Shown here piece by piece: positions 17,221 through 27,654 of a stretch of 64,000 nt of DNA. Source of the stretch: Nitrosovibrio sp. Nv4. Lineage in GTDB: Bacteria > Pseudomonadota > Gammaproteobacteria > Burkholderiales > Nitrosomonadaceae. The stretch is from positions 124,001 to 188,000 of the forward strand of contig NZ_OCMZ01000002.1 in assembly GCF_900215485.1 (NCBI RefSeq). Reading direction: 5' to 3'. Made by a program: the position numbers and the translations under genes. Within the stretch, counting starts at the first letter, position 1; every line of letters starts with the position of its first letter. The notes below the pieces were generated by a model that saw only the letters and a list, made by a program, of their open reading frames with translations, did no database searches and was not told the origin of the DNA.

Positions 17221-19317
17221 ATGAAGCTGAATTTATCATCGGCAGTCGTGGCGCTTTCGCTGGCGTCCTGGATTCAGCAAGCAAGCGCCCAGACCTCGGG
17301 CCAGCCTGAGCCCGGTAAGAAGCTTCCCGCTGTGACTGTGACCGGAGAGCGCACAGGGAGCTATAAGTCCGATACCGTTCAGGTCGGGACGTTCCGGGAT
17401 ATGGCGCCGCTCGACGTGCCACAGACCAGTAATGTGGTTACACGAGAGGTACTCGATGCACAAGCGACAACCAGCCTGTTTGGGGCTCTGCGTAACACAG
17501 CCGGTGTGACGCGGGCGCAGTTGAACGGTTCGACGTACGACAATCTCTCGATCCGCGGCATTCTCGTGGAGAATCGCAGCAATTACCGGCTCAACGGATC
17601 GCTGCCGGTCATCAACCTCATCGATATTCCGATGGAGAACAAGGAGCGTGTCGAAGTGCTAAAGGGCACTTCGTCGCTGTACTATGGTTTTGTACCGCCG
17701 TCGGGCATCGTCAATATGGTGACCAAGCGCGCGGGCAAGGACCCTGTTTCCAATGTCTCGTTAATGGCCAATATCTATGGCGGCGCCAACACTCATATCG
17801 ATCTGGGGCGGCGCTTTGGAGACACGCAGCAATTTGGAGCACGCATCAATCTTGTCGCCGGGCGCGAAGATATCGGCATCGACAATTTTTCTGGCCACCG
17901 TGCGCTGATGTCGGGTGCCTTTGATTGGCGCGTCACCGACAGGCTTTCCATCAAGTTTGATGTGGAACATTACCGCAAGGAAGTTTCCGAACAAGCGGCA
18001 ATCAAAGCCCCCGCGGCGGTGAATGGTGTGATAACGCTGCCGCCTGTTCCAAATGCCCGTCGCAACCTTGCGGGAGAGTGGCAGAAATATGATGCCGAAG
18101 CGACCAATCTGCTGCTTCGTGCTGATTATGCGCTGAGCGACAACTGGGCGCTCCTGTTTGAAGCCGGCAAGGCGCGTACCATGCGCGACCGTAATTTTTC
18201 CCAGTTCCAGAATTACAACCTTGCTACAGGACAAGGAGACCTACAAATATTCTTTAACCGAGGCCAGGTCTGGGATAACGAAAATCTCCGCGCGGAAGTT
18301 TTCGGACGTCTGCCCGGCCAGTACATTACCCATGAAATATCCCTGGGCTTTACCGGTAGCGAGCGCAGCCAGGATCCTCGCACTTCGTCCAATGTCACTG
18401 TTGCGCAGAACCTCTTTCATCCCAATCAGATCGCGCGGCAATCTCCCACCATGCCCTTCAGTTCGAACTTCTCGAAAATAACGGACCTGGGCGTGTATCT
18501 GTCCGACCGCATTTTGATTGCGGATAGACTGCAAGTGATGTTGGGAGTGCGTGGCAGCTTCTATGAGAGTGTTGGGACCAATACCCACTTTAAGGCGACC
18601 AACATCAACCCGTCGCTGTCACTGCTGTACAAGATCATCCCCAACGTTTCGCTATATGGAAGTTACATCGAGGGGGTTGAGGAAAGCGGGCAGGCACCCG
18701 CCAACCGCGCCAACGCCGGCGAGATTCTGGCGCCCGCAGTATCAATCCAAAAGGAGGCTGGGGTAAAAGCAATCCTTGCGCAAGGTATATTGCTCCAGGT
18801 CGCTTATTTCGACATCAAGCGCGCCTCGACTACCATAGACGCGGCCAATCGCTTCGTTCTGAATGGAATGGCACAATATAGCGGATTTGAACTGTCGCTC
18901 GCCGGAGAAGTGACGAAACAATTGTCCCTTATCGGATCAGCTCTGTTCATGGAGGCCAAGCAGTTAAACAGAGACAATCCTGCGACCTTTGGCCGGATAC
19001 CGGATAACACGCCCGAGCGTACGGCCAGCCTTTTCGCCGAATACCGTTTGCAGAGCGTTCCCGGACTGGCGCTCGGAGGGGGCGTGCACTACGTGGGGAG
19101 ACGGCCCGTCAATACGGAAAACCAGGCGTTCGTGGATGACTACGCGATATTGTCCCTTAATGCGCGCTATGCGACTCGCATAGCTGGGAAGCGTACCACG
19201 ATCCAGGCAGTGGTGGACAACGCAACCAACAGCAATTACTGGAGTACCGCGGGTAATGGTTTGCTTGGCGTAGGTGCTCCTATCATGGCCAAAACGGTAG
19301 CTCGGGTCGAGTTTTGA
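17221..19317 (+). CDS. TonB-dependent ferric-siderophore receptor
   Basis: A 698-residue outer-membrane receptor. I place the start at ATG 17221 behind GGAGAA, giving a clear signal peptide (MKLNLSSAVVALSLASW, cleavage after AQA-like QASAQ near residue 25). A plug domain follows (about 40-160, with LPAVTVTGER and SIRGILVENR), then a 22-strand barrel ending in the aromatic VARVEF. Position directly after the sbn genes suggests it imports ferric staphyloferrin B or a relative. No TonB/ExbBD or permease is encoded here, so those must be elsewhere. Confidence 0.92.
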   Translation: MKLNLSSAVVALSLASWIQQASAQTSGQPEPGKKLPAVTVTGERTGSYKSDTVQVGTFRDMAPLDVPQTSNVVTREVLDAQATTSLFGALRNTAGVTRAQLNGSTYDNLSIRGILVENRSNYRLNGSLPVINLIDIPMENKERVEVLKGTSSLYYGFVPPSGIVNMVTKRAGKDPVSNVSLMANIYGGANTHIDLGRRFGDTQQFGARINLVAGREDIGIDNFSGHRALMSGAFDWRVTDRLSIKFDVEHYRKEVSEQAAIKAPAAVNGVITLPPVPNARRNLAGEWQKYDAEATNLLLRADYALSDNWALLFEAGKARTMRDRNFSQFQNYNLATGQGDLQIFFNRGQVWDNENLRAEVFGRLPGQYITHEISLGFTGSERSQDPRTSSNVTVAQNLFHPNQIARQSPTMPFSSNFSKITDLGVYLSDRILIADRLQVMLGVRGSFYESVGTNTHFKATNINPSLSLLYKIIPNVSLYGSYIEGVEESGQAPANRANAGEILAPAVSIQKEAGVKAILAQGILLQVAYFDIKRASTTIDAANRFVLNGMAQYSGFELSLAGEVTKQLSLIGSALFMEAKQLNRDNPATFGRIPDNTPERTASLFAEYRLQSVPGLALGGGVHYVGRRPVNTENQAFVDDYAILSLNARYATRIAGKRTTIQAVVDNATNSNYWSTAGNGLLGVGAPIMAKTVARVEF

Positions 19318-19342
19318 TTGACCCTATTCCGAGGGGTGAAGA

Positions 19343-19362
19343 CCGAGTTCCGGAGAACTCGG
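19343..19362 (+). terminator. hairpin after the receptor gene
   Basis: CCGAGTTC (19343-19350), loop CGGA and GAACTCGG (19355-19362) form a perfect 8-bp stem 25 bases after the receptor stop. No T-run follows, so it may stabilise the mRNA end or only partly terminate before the PepSY gene. Confidence 0.5.
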
Positions 19363-19399
19363 GCCTTCTCGGTTAGCAGGTCTATTCAAGGTCTTAATC

Positions 19400-20542
19400 A
19401 TGAGAACACGTAAAGTTGTCTTCAATCTTCACCTTTATATTGGGCTTGCTGCCGGGTTGTTTCTAGTTCTGAGCGGACTAACCGGGAGCATGATTGTTTT
19501 TCGGGAAGAGATCGAAGAACTCATGCATCCGGAATTGATGAAAACAGCGGTACGCGATGAACGTGTTCCTGTCCAGGAGGTGCTGAACGCGGTCAAGCGG
19601 GCGTATCCGGAAGACAAGCCAGTTTTTATGCGGATGCCTCGCGCGCCGCAGGAAACTTATTTGTTCAAGATGAATAGCGCCCATGATTTGTTCGTGTATG
19701 CGAATCCTTACAGTGGGGAAGTGCTCGGTGCGCATAGACAGGAAGATACCTTTATTGGGTGGGTCGGCCTCCTGCATACCGAACTTCTGATGGGCGAGGA
19801 CGGTAAAACTATTCTTGGTGTGAGCGCTTTGCTATTAATCTGCATGAGTATCACGGGGTTCTTCCTGTGGTGGCCACCCAATGGAATTAAAAAGATTTCC
19901 CGAGGCTTCAAAATCGATTGGCCCGCCCCATGGAAAAAGGTGATCTTTGATTTGCACCGCGCATCGGGCATCTATACATCCCTTTTCCTTCTGATTATTG
20001 CCTTCACCGGCGTTTCTCTGGTGTTCAACAAAACCGTAGTCGACCTTATCAATTTTGTGACAGTCAGTCAGCCAAGACCTGCACCACCCCTTTCCGATCC
20101 ATCCGGAGCAATGGGAGCAGCAATTTCATTGGATTCGTTGCTGGATCGAGCAGACCGCATCCTGCCCGCGCCCACCACATGGATTACTTTTCCGCAAACG
20201 CCGCAGGCACCTCTGGTGGTGCGAAAAAAATTGTCCGAAGAATCGCACCCTAACGGGAAGAGTTTCATCTATTTCGATCAATACACCGGTGAAGTATTGC
20301 GTGTCGAAAATGTCTTGAACGCTCCCTCAGGAACCCGCATTTATAATATTCTTTACCCTATACACGTTGGGGTAATAGGTGGACTGCCTACGCGAATACT
20401 GCAAGTAATTATTGGCTTTTCACCTCTTGTCCTATTTGTTACCGGCTATCTCATGTGGAGAAATCGAAGGAAGGTAAAAGTACATAAGAATCCTGCCAAA
20501 AACTGGGCTACGAATTTGGCGGGATTGCGACGCGATAAATAA
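19400..20542 (+). CDS. PepSY-associated transmembrane protein, possible ferric-siderophore reductase
   Basis: A 380-residue inner-membrane protein of the PepSY-TM family. It has four clear hydrophobic segments (about residues 8-28, 137-158, 190-212 and 332-352) separated by two periplasmic PepSY-like domains, and conserved His residues near membrane edges (LHLYIGL, LHTELLMG, LHRASG, IHVGVIGG). Such proteins sit beside TonB receptors and are thought to reduce imported ferric siderophores. Placement 83 bases after the receptor supports this. The final assignment is inferred from family and context. Confidence 0.82.
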   Translation: MRTRKVVFNLHLYIGLAAGLFLVLSGLTGSMIVFREEIEELMHPELMKTAVRDERVPVQEVLNAVKRAYPEDKPVFMRMPRAPQETYLFKMNSAHDLFVYANPYSGEVLGAHRQEDTFIGWVGLLHTELLMGEDGKTILGVSALLLICMSITGFFLWWPPNGIKKISRGFKIDWPAPWKKVIFDLHRASGIYTSLFLLIIAFTGVSLVFNKTVVDLINFVTVSQPRPAPPLSDPSGAMGAAISLDSLLDRADRILPAPTTWITFPQTPQAPLVVRKKLSEESHPNGKSFIYFDQYTGEVLRVENVLNAPSGTRIYNILYPIHVGVIGGLPTRILQVIIGFSPLVLFVTGYLMWRNRRKVKVHKNPAKNWATNLAGLRRDK

Positions 20543-20603
20543 TAGAATTGAGGCAGGCGCAGCACTTGTAGTATTACCGAGAGAGAAAGCGGTTTGCCAA
20601 GAA

Positions 20604-20623
20604 CCCGCCCTGAACAGGGCGGG
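20604..20623. terminator. strong GC hairpin between convergent genes
   Basis: CCCGCCCTG, loop AA and CAGGGCGGG form a perfect 9-bp stem between the convergent PepSY and PEP-CTERM genes. There is no T-run on either side, but its location suggests a shared transcript end. Confidence 0.55.
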
Positions 20624-20647
20624 GTGGGTGTATACGATGATTACGTA

Positions 20648-21256
20648 TTAACCGTTCTGCTTACTGTTCCTGCGTCTTGCCATAAAACCCATCATACCGA
20701 GTCCCGCAAGCAGCATGGCGTACGTTTCCGGTTCGGGAATTGTCGGAACCTGCGTGAGAGTGAAGGTGGTGGTGTTCCCCGCGCCTGGATCGAACGGACT
20801 CAGCATGAATGATGCATTGGCAATCCCGTCATCCCCTAGATTTCCGGTAAAGTTGAGGTTGCGCGGACCGCTGGACTGATCAAGCGTGAAACCTGAAAGT
20901 GTCGAGCTGGCGTGCTCGGTAAACACGACCCCTTGGCCTTGCTCTGGTTCTTGAATACTATAGTGAAAGTCGATCCAGGACTGGCCAGTATTGTTGGTGA
21001 CCGCCTCTGTCACGGTATAGGGATTGCCTGGACCGTCGGTGTGGGCGACAGTAAAAGTCAGGACGATTGGATTAACACTTTCAAAGCTTTTGGTAAGATC
21101 CAGTACGTTGGGATCGGTAGTGTTACTGAGAATGTTAAACGTTCCCATACCTTCCCCACTCGCCGTTATGTCGGTAATAACGCCTGCGGCGGATGCGGTG
21201 GAAATAGAACCTCCAAAAGCTAAAGCGGCTATAACTAACTTAGACAAATTATTCAT
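20648..21256 (-). CDS. PEP-CTERM sorting-domain protein
   Basis: A 202-residue secreted protein. The start is ATG 21256 behind AGGAG. The frame is open 46 codons upstream, but that part is not protein-like. A signal peptide (MNNLSKLVIAALAFGGSIS, cleavage after ASA) leads to a beta-rich, Thr/Asn-rich body. The C-terminal PEP-CTERM tag reads PEPETYAMLLAGLG, then a hydrophobic helix and RRRNSKQ. An exosortase (encoded elsewhere) would process it during export, often linked to exopolysaccharide. A sigma54-type promoter lies upstream. The body has no recognised domain. Confidence 0.88.
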   Translation of the reverse strand: MNNLSKLVIAALAFGGSISTASAAGVITDITASGEGMGTFNILSNTTDPNVLDLTKSFESVNPIVLTFTVAHTDGPGNPYTVTEAVTNNTGQSWIDFHYSIQEPEQGQGVVFTEHASSTLSGFTLDQSSGPRNLNFTGNLGDDGIANASFMLSPFDPGAGNTTTFTLTQVPTIPEPETYAMLLAGLGMMGFMARRRNSKQNG

Positions 21257-21390
21257 TTCTTTTTCTCCTAATGATAAGTTATTGCATTGGAAAATAAAAA
21301 TTGTCATTTTTCCGCGTGCCGTTTGTTCTCCTGTTCCACAAGAATCCTTCCCGAGTTGGAGGTCCGAGAATACCCGGCTTATCTTGACAA

Positions 21391-21405
21391 GCATTTAGCG
21401 TGCCG
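21391..21405 (-). promoter_or_regulatory. sigma54 (RpoN) -24/-12 promoter
   Basis: On the minus strand CGGCACG-N4-ATGC (21405 down to 21391) matches the RpoN consensus TGGCACG-N4-TTGC with the required GG-N10-GC spacing. It lies 135-150 bases before the PEP-CTERM start. PEP-CTERM genes are known to be controlled by the PrsK/PrsR pair through RpoN in many species. Confidence 0.65.
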
Positions 21406-21886
21406 GAGGCGCTTAAGGCTTGAATAACCGTTTATACAACAGGTTAATTAAAAAGATAGTTCTTCAAATGTCGTCGCAGTGCGACTAATCATTCCTCTTG
21501 TTGAGCTATAACTACTTGATTTATAGAGAAACAACCTTGTCTCCAAATGGCGACAAGGTTGAACTTACGGGTATCAGAAAGTAAAACGAGCGCCGGACTA
21601 AAGACCTACAGCAAATGAAATTAAAACCGTGTCTTGTTTATTGCAAATGCAAACGGTGAAATAACGCGCCGTCGAGAAAATAGTCAATATCGATTATGTT
21701 GCCTCGGCGCACAACAACAATATCCTGCCGGGACCTCGTATCTTTCGCCTGACAGTCGTCTCAAACTTTTAGATTCTCCTTTAGAGGATAGAGGTGAGCT
21801 GGCGGACGTGCCCATGGTCTTGAGAAGGAGGCCATGGGCAATCGTTGCAACGGGTAATCACTATTTATCAGATCTCGGAAAAAGAT
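21406..21886. other. intergenic region with a 9-bp inverted repeat
   Basis: About 480 bases between two PEP-CTERM genes on the minus strand. The one structure I see is TGCCCATGG (21809-21817) and its exact complement CCATGGGCA (21832-21840), 14 bases apart and about 50 bases downstream of the second gene. It probably acts as a transcript end. An open frame on the plus strand across it has no protein-like composition. Confidence 0.45.
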
Positions 21887-22702
21887 TCAGGCGTCTCTCT
21901 TTATGCTGCGGCGACGCACGACTAAACCCATCAGACCCAAGCCGGCAAGCAGCATGGCGTAAGATTCCGGCTCGGGTATCATGCCAACGCCCCGGGCACT
22001 TGCGTGGATATCGAAATTAAGTGATCCACTGCCAGGACCGGCCGCAAAAATGCCGAAAACCAGGTTGCCCGATTGAGATTGAGGGGATTCTCCATAATAC
22101 GAGCTCAGGTCAAACGAGGCGTTGGAATAAGAGTTAAAACTTCCGTTGTTTTCATAGCCATAAAAATTTGCGGAAGCGTTGATCGAGGCAGAGGTGGAGT
22201 CCCAGTAATCGAAGGTATCTCCCCCTGTTAAACTTAGAGTGTAGGGTACTGTTACAGTAAGCACACCGGGACCATCAAAAGAAAAATATTCACCCCGGCT
22301 CCCTGAAGATGAAGCGCTTGAATTATCCCAGTATGAATATTCATTATCATCACCCATGGTTTGTGCATTTGCTGAAAAGCTCAGCGGTGAAGCCGATGCA
22401 TTAGCGTAAGTGGTCGTAGTTGCCTCCGCGTTCGCAGCTATGGTTGATGTCCAGTCATAGATCAACTTCGAGTTGTGCTCGCTCCCTTCATTAGGGACAT
22501 ATGCGGATGAGCTCAGACTGGTGTACTCGTCTGAAAACGTTACATTGGGGACTGTTCCATCCGCCCCTGTAACGGAGATTTGAAGTTGGCTCCAATCGAT
22601 GGAAACCGTAGCCGTGCCGTCGGCCGCAATCGAAGATTGGCTCAGTCCAGCTCCGATTGAGCATGCCATCACCAGAAGTGCGTGTTTAGTTACCTTGTTC
22701 AT
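21887..22702 (-). CDS. PEP-CTERM sorting-domain protein
   Basis: A 271-residue secreted protein starting at ATG 22702, five bases after a consensus AGGAGG (an upstream GTG at 22708 overlaps that site and is rejected). A signal peptide (MNKVTKHALLVMACSIGAG, cleavage near SIAAD) is followed by a Ser/Tyr/Asn-rich, low-charge body and the tag PEPESYAMLLAGLG with RRRSIKRDA. The composition suggests an extracellular or exopolysaccharide-associated beta protein. It is unrelated to the first PEP-CTERM protein except for the sorting tag. Confidence 0.88.
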   Translation of the reverse strand: MNKVTKHALLVMACSIGAGLSQSSIAADGTATVSIDWSQLQISVTGADGTVPNVTFSDEYTSLSSSAYVPNEGSEHNSKLIYDWTSTIAANAEATTTTYANASASPLSFSANAQTMGDDNEYSYWDNSSASSSGSRGEYFSFDGPGVLTVTVPYTLSLTGGDTFDYWDSTSASINASANFYGYENNGSFNSYSNASFDLSSYYGESPQSQSGNLVFGIFAAGPGSGSLNFDIHASARGVGMIPEPESYAMLLAGLGLMGLVVRRRSIKRDA

Positions 22703-23059
22703 ATACACCTCCTAAAAAACGAAAGATAAATTGAAAATGAAATCGTGATTCTTCCATTCAGCGAAATAGCTGAATCTAGAATATAAGAGGTGTCCTTTCC
22801 ATTCTCGGTACATCAGCGAACGGACAAAAAGATAAAGACGCACCCGTGAGGCGCGTCTTTTGCGCTTTTAACAATCCTCTGGTATCGAAGGGTTTGATAG
22901 CTGGAGGAAAAACAAGGAGGGTATGATCCGGGTTCCGGTCACCATCTAGGCAGATAGGACAGGCGGAAGAGGTGGAGCGTAGGGCAGCGAGGCGACGAAC
23001 GAACCTGCCCCCTATGGCGTGGGGATTTCTCTTATCGCGTAGTTAGTGTTCCGGACTTG
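22703..23059. other. intergenic region containing a terminator
   Basis: 357 bases between YbdD and the second PEP-CTERM gene. It holds the terminator at 22834-22860. No convincing sigma54 site for the PEP-CTERM gene: the best candidate (GG-N10-GC near 22865-22879, minus strand) matches the consensus poorly. No gene seen. Confidence 0.4.
22834..22860 (-). terminator. terminator hairpin
   Basis: AAAGACGC (22834-22841) and GCGTCTTT (22853-22860) form an 8-bp stem flanked by T-rich DNA on both strands. On the minus strand it would end the cstA-ybdD transcript about 200 bases after the ybdD stop. Confidence 0.6.
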
Positions 23060-23260
23060 CTAGCAGCACCGGCTGATCTTCCCATTTCCACCATATCGCG
23101 CCTCCTGTCGTTCCCTGAAGAATTCCCGGTAGGACATGACTGGCTGATCCGGGTGCATAGTTTTCATGTGATCAACATAAGTGCTGTATTCAGGCACTCC
23201 GACCATCAACCGCATGCTCTGCCCGAGATAGCGCACCGCCCTGGTAATTTTAATCAACAC
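23060..23260 (-). CDS. YbdD/YjiX family protein, CstA partner
   Basis: A 66-residue member of the small YbdD (DUF466) family, with the conserved core [28 protein letters not shown] and ARYGG and a Cys-Cys C-terminus. I choose GTG 23260 with GGGAG upstream, 13 bases after the cstA stop. Longer versions would run into cstA. YbdD-type proteins accompany CstA/BtsT pyruvate or peptide transporters and are needed for their activity in enterics. Confidence 0.85.
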   Translation of the reverse strand: MLIKITRAVRYLGQSMRLMVGVPEYSTYVDHMKTMHPDQPVMSYREFFRERQEARYGGNGKISRCC

Positions 23261-23273
23261 GATTCTCCCGTAT

Positions 23274-25349
23274 TCATCGCGTTCCGGACGCCGCATCGAG
23301 CGGCAACAACTCGAATGGCGCCTCCCTTGCGCTGGGCGTGCCCATGGCGCGGGCGCGCAGCACCGCCCGGATGCCGAATACCAGCATGCTGATCAGCACC
23401 AGCATGAAGAGGCCAGCGAGCGAAGCATTCACATAGTCGTTGAAAATCACCTGCTGCATCTGCCCGATTGATTTGGCCGGCGCCAGAAGCGTTTCCTCGG
23501 CGACCGCCTCCTGGTATTTGTTGGCGTGCGCCAGAAAACCGATTCGTGGATTGGCATCGAATATCTTTTGCCAGGCGGCGGTGAGCGTACAGACGAGCAC
23601 CCACACGGCCGGCACGATCGTCACCCAGGCAAAACGGTCGCGCTTCATCTTGAACAGCACCGCCGTACACAGAATCAGCGCAATACCGGCCAGCATCTGA
23701 TTGGAGATGCCAAACAACGGCCACAGGGTATTGATGCCCCCCAGCGGATCGATCACCCCCTGATACAGGAAGTAGCCCCAGCCCGCCACACAGATAGCGG
23801 TGGCGATAAGGCTGGCAACCCACGAATCGGTGCGCTTCATCGACGGGATGAAAGTGCCCAGCAGGTCCTGCAGCATGAAGCGTCCGGCGCGCGTACCCGC
23901 ATCCACCGCCGTGAGAATGAACAGTGCCTCGAACAGAATCGCGAAGTGATACCAGAAAGCCATCATACCCTGACCGCCGATCACATCCGAGAGGATCTGC
24001 GCCATGCCTACCGCGAGCGTAGGTGCGCCGCCGACACGGGAAATGATGGTCTGCTCCCCCACATCGCGCGCGGTCTGCGTGATCATCTCGGGGGTGACAT
24101 AAAAGCCCCATTGGGATATGGCCTGCGTGGCCGATTCCGCCGTGCTGCCAATGATCGCGACTGGGCTGTTCATGGCGAAGTACACCCCCGGCTCGATGGT
24201 GGACGCGGCAACCAGCGCCATGATCGCGACAAACGATTCCATCAGCATGGCGCCGTAGCCGATGAAACGCGCATCGCGCTCATTGCGGATCATTTTAGGG
24301 GTAGTGCCGGACGAGATGAGTGAGTGGAAACCGGATACCGCACCGCAAGCGATGGTAATGAACAGGAAGGGGAACAGACTGCCCGACCAGACCGGGCCTG
24401 AGCCATCCAAGAACTGGGTGAAGGCCGGCATTTTGAGTTGCGGTGAAACGAAGATGACGCCGATGGCCAGGCCGACAATGGTGCCGATCTTGAGGAAAGT
24501 GGATAAATAGTCGCGCGGCGCCAGCAAGAGCCAGACCGGCAGTACGGAGGCGATGAAGCCGTAGCCGATCAGCAGCCAGGTCAGCTGCTCGCCACTCAGG
24601 GTGAACAGAGCGGCGAGCGCGGGGATTTCCTGCACATACTGCCCGCCGACGATGGCCAGCATCAACAGCACAAAGCCGATCAGGGACACTTCACCAATCG
24701 AGCCCGGCCGCAGATAGCGCGCATACACGCCCATGAACAAGGCAATGGGAATGGTGGCAGCGACGGTGAAGGTCCCCCAGGGGGATTCGGCCAGCGCCTT
24801 GACCACGATCAGCGCCAGCACCGCGAGCAGGATGAGCATGATGAAGAAAGTGCCGAACAGGGCGATCATGCCGGGTATCTGCCCCAGTTCGGACTTGATC
24901 AGGTCACCCAGGGAGCGGCCGTCGCGCCGCGTGGAAATGAACAGGACGATGAAATCCTGCACGGCGCCGGCAAAGACGACGCCCGCCAGCAGCCACAGCA
25001 TGCCGGGCATATAGCCCATCTGTGCGGCTAGGATCGGCCCGACCAGGGGGCCTGCGCCGGCGATGGCGGCAAAGTGATGCCCGAACAGCACGTATTTGTT
25101 GGTTGGCACGTAGTCCAGTCCGTCGTTGTGCTTGTAGGCCGGGGTCATGCGGGTCGGGTCCAGCCGCAGCACGCGGCTGGCAATGAACTGGCTGTAAAAC
25201 CGATAGGCGATGGTGTAGATGCAGACCGTGGCGATGACGATCCAGATAGCGCCAATGGATTCGCCGTGACCCAGGGCAATGACGGCGAAGGCGAAGGCGC
25301 CAAGAATGGCGAATGTAAGCCAGCCGAGCTTGGTAATCAGGAGACTCAT
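23274..25349 (-). CDS. cstA: CstA-type pyruvate/peptide transporter
   Basis: A 691-residue polytopic inner-membrane protein of the carbon starvation CstA family with about 16-18 hydrophobic segments. Family blocks include [16 protein letters not shown] (about residues 91-106) and [15 protein letters not shown] (about 340). CstA imports pyruvate, and peptides in some species, by proton symport during carbon limitation. It forms a two-gene operon with ybdD. Its presence in a probable chemolithoautotroph would imply scavenging of small organic acids. No regulator or promoter is obvious. Confidence 0.95.
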   Translation of the reverse strand: MSLLITKLGWLTFAILGAFAFAVIALGHGESIGAIWIVIATVCIYTIAYRFYSQFIASRVLRLDPTRMTPAYKHNDGLDYVPTNKYVLFGHHFAAIAGAGPLVGPILAAQMGYMPGMLWLLAGVVFAGAVQDFIVLFISTRRDGRSLGDLIKSELGQIPGMIALFGTFFIMLILLAVLALIVVKALAESPWGTFTVAATIPIALFMGVYARYLRPGSIGEVSLIGFVLLMLAIVGGQYVQEIPALAALFTLSGEQLTWLLIGYGFIASVLPVWLLLAPRDYLSTFLKIGTIVGLAIGVIFVSPQLKMPAFTQFLDGSGPVWSGSLFPFLFITIACGAVSGFHSLISSGTTPKMIRNERDARFIGYGAMLMESFVAIMALVAASTIEPGVYFAMNSPVAIIGSTAESATQAISQWGFYVTPEMITQTARDVGEQTIISRVGGAPTLAVGMAQILSDVIGGQGMMAFWYHFAILFEALFILTAVDAGTRAGRFMLQDLLGTFIPSMKRTDSWVASLIATAICVAGWGYFLYQGVIDPLGGINTLWPLFGISNQMLAGIALILCTAVLFKMKRDRFAWVTIVPAVWVLVCTLTAAWQKIFDANPRIGFLAHANKYQEAVAEETLLAPAKSIGQMQQVIFNDYVNASLAGLFMLVLISMLVFGIRAVLRARAMGTPSAREAPFELLPLDAASGTR

Positions 25350-25790
25350 TTATCCTTTCAGGTTTGATCAGGCTCTTGCCTTCTCTGCGGAATAGTGTCG
25401 AGAACGGGCCGCCCCCAATACGTTTATCCGTTTGACGTTGAAAAAAACCCCATTTCAGGTGGGTCAGTAATTCGCCAATTTAACAGTTTCAAGCGATGCC
25501 TTTTCTCATCAGTGAGGGTTACGCAGACCGCCCCATAGGCAAGGCGAGAATTATAAATAAAATGATGCCTGAATTTAACCGTGACGAAAATTTAATAAGA
25601 CCTGTTCAGAATGTTTTGGGGAAATACAATCCGCTTGGAGTGATATAGAAAGTGAGTTGAGGCAAAAACGTTTTTACCGCCACCTCGGCTGGAGGTCTGA
25701 ACGAGTCATCGTTGCACCTCATGCGGGAGTTACTCAAAGGTCATTTGAATTCTTTTGCTTCCTGATGATTGCCTTGCAGCGAAATAAGGC
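25350..25790. other. intergenic region with a minus-strand terminator
   Basis: 441 bases without a gene. A minus-strand terminator-like element lies at 25441-25464: a short stem (ACCCA with TGGGT) followed on the minus strand by seven T residues. It would end transcripts coming from the AAG glycosylase gene. Plus-strand open frames here are not protein-like. Confidence 0.45.
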
Positions 25791-26360
25791 TCAACGGAAC
25801 GGGCGGCTCAGAAAAGGGGACCCGGCTAACCCGAAACGCCAGGGGGCATCTTTTGCCTTGGATATCCCGATTCGCGGACCCGTCACGACATCAACCTGTT
25901 CCGCGGGTGGTATGAGTTGAAACGGCGGCGTATCGATTGGTATACCGCTGTGTTCATCCGTGATACCGAGGGCCTGACAGACTCGTCCGGGTCCGGAACA
26001 AAGGAGGCGTGCATTGCTCATTCCGCGTCGGATACGCATGATGTCCAGCCCTGCAAGCGGTTCGATAGCACGAATTAATACCCCTGCGCCATGCCCGTCC
26101 GGACGGCAAACGAAATTGAGGCACCAATGGATTCCATAAGAACGGTAGATATAAGCGCGGCAGGGCGGCCCGAACATCACCTTGTTACGCCGATTTGGGC
26201 CCGAGAAGCTATGGGAAGCAGGATCCTCGCGGTCATACGCTTCTGTCTCTACGATCCGGCCCCCAACCCCATCGACCAGTAAGGTGGCCCCTATGAGGGA
26301 ACGGGCCACGTCAACCGACGAGGCTGTAAAATCTATCGTGGGCGGGGCTGCAGTCATCAT
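25791..26360 (-). CDS. DNA-3-methyladenine glycosylase, AAG/MPG type
   Basis: A 189-residue protein of the mammalian-type alkyladenine glycosylase family, which flips out and removes 3-methyladenine, hypoxanthine and related bases. Visible blocks: [15 protein letters not shown] (about residues 36-50, with the catalytic Glu), [20 protein letters not shown] (about 65-85, Tyr and His in the pocket) and LIRAIEP (about 94). ATG 26360 or 26357 gives the usual family length. The frame is open 84 codons further upstream without family similarity. It is structurally unrelated to the AlkA-type enzyme at 158-838. Confidence 0.9.
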   Translation of the reverse strand: MMTAAPPTIDFTASSVDVARSLIGATLLVDGVGGRIVETEAYDREDPASHSFSGPNRRNKVMFGPPCRAYIYRSYGIHWCLNFVCRPDGHGAGVLIRAIEPLAGLDIMRIRRGMSNARLLCSGPGRVCQALGITDEHSGIPIDTPPFQLIPPAEQVDVVTGPRIGISKAKDAPWRFGLAGSPFLSRPFR

Positions 26361-26523
26361 GGCAGCAATTCTATACTGAAGAGCCCGTTGCTGGAACGTC
26401 TGGCGAACGATTGGAAAGTGTTTCGGAAAGCAATCTGACATTGCAGTATTAAATCGGCCTCTACCAGAAGTTTTAATGATATCAGCTGACGCGTTAGTAT
26501 TGAATATGGGTCGAACGTGAGAT

Positions 26524-27489
26524 CTATCGATTTTTTGACGATATTGCTGATGCGCGTTTCTCAAGAGGCTCTGCTTTTTCTGGTTGATGTGTATCCCGAT
26601 ATAGCGTTGCAAGGCTCTTGAGAGTTATAGCCAGGCTCGGGTGATTCGGGCCGAGACTTTTTTCATTTATCCTCAGCGCGCGTTTGTAGAGCCGCTCGGC
26701 TTGGGCATGCTGCGTTTGGCCGGAGCAAAGCGCCCCCAGGTTGTGAAGGGTGGTGGCAACATCAGGATGATCGGCGCCGAGCTCCTTTTGTGAAATCCTT
26801 AGCGCACGCCGGAGAAGTGGCTCGGCTTGGACGTACTGCTGCCGAGCGAGATGGAGTAATGCAAGGTTATTTAAACTTGTTGCAATATCGGGATGATCAG
26901 GGCCAAGGGCTTTCTCGCCAATTGCCAATGCCCGTGCGAGAAGGGGGCCCGCCTCTTCAAGTTGCCCTTGTGCGCGATGCATCTCCGCCAGATTATTGAG
27001 GGAAGTTGCCACAATGGGATGATCAGGACCAAATGCCTTTTCCGAAATCTCCAGCGCACGCTTGAGTAATTGTTCAGCCTGCGCATATCGCGCCTGATCC
27101 CGGTAGAGTGCCGCCAGATTGTGGAGACATGTGGCGATATCGGGATGGCCCGGCCCCAGCACTTTCTCGCAGATTCCCATCGCGCGCATAAAGAGCGGTG
27201 CGGCCAGCCCGAGGCGCCCCTGTGTGCGGTGTATCTCCGCCAAATTATTCAGGCTTGCGGCTAAATCGAGGTCATATGTGTCATGTCTCTGTTTCCAGAA
27301 CAATAGCGCCTGTTCCAGAAGTGTTTCGGCTTCAGCATATTTCCCTTCGGCATAATACAGTACTGCCAAATTATTGCGTGCGATGGCGACGTCGAGATGG
27401 TCCGGCCCAAGGGCCTGCTCCGAGGCCTGCAGAGCATTCTCCGCTGCTATGGTAGAGCGCACGTCGTTCTCTCGCTTGTCCGGCTTCAC
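26524..27489 (-). CDS. tetratricopeptide-repeat protein (kinesin light chain type)
   Basis: A 321-residue protein built of about seven 42-residue TPR units with the signature [19 protein letters not shown]...Q..Y.QAEPL..RAL repeated from about residue 28 to the end. These form a superhelix for protein binding, and no enzymatic domain or signal peptide is present. I place the start at GTG 27489 behind GGAGAT. TTG 27504 is possible. The repeats are very regular, so copy number may vary between strains. Partner unknown. Confidence 0.8.
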   Translation of the reverse strand: MKPDKRENDVRSTIAAENALQASEQALGPDHLDVAIARNNLAVLYYAEGKYAEAETLLEQALLFWKQRHDTYDLDLAASLNNLAEIHRTQGRLGLAAPLFMRAMGICEKVLGPGHPDIATCLHNLAALYRDQARYAQAEQLLKRALEISEKAFGPDHPIVATSLNNLAEMHRAQGQLEEAGPLLARALAIGEKALGPDHPDIATSLNNLALLHLARQQYVQAEPLLRRALRISQKELGADHPDVATTLHNLGALCSGQTQHAQAERLYKRALRINEKSLGPNHPSLAITLKSLATLYRDTHQPEKAEPLEKRASAISSKNR

Positions 27490-27654
27490 TCTATCTCCAC
27501 ACAATTGTTACTATCCCGGCATGAACTGTTTGCTCTATTGACTATTTAACTAGGGTTTGGAAAGCATGGATAGCTGTAATATCTTACAGGGGGGATTTAT
27601 ATCCTGACTATATCGCCAAGGCGGAGTTCCGGGGAATCTGTAGGTCATATTGAA

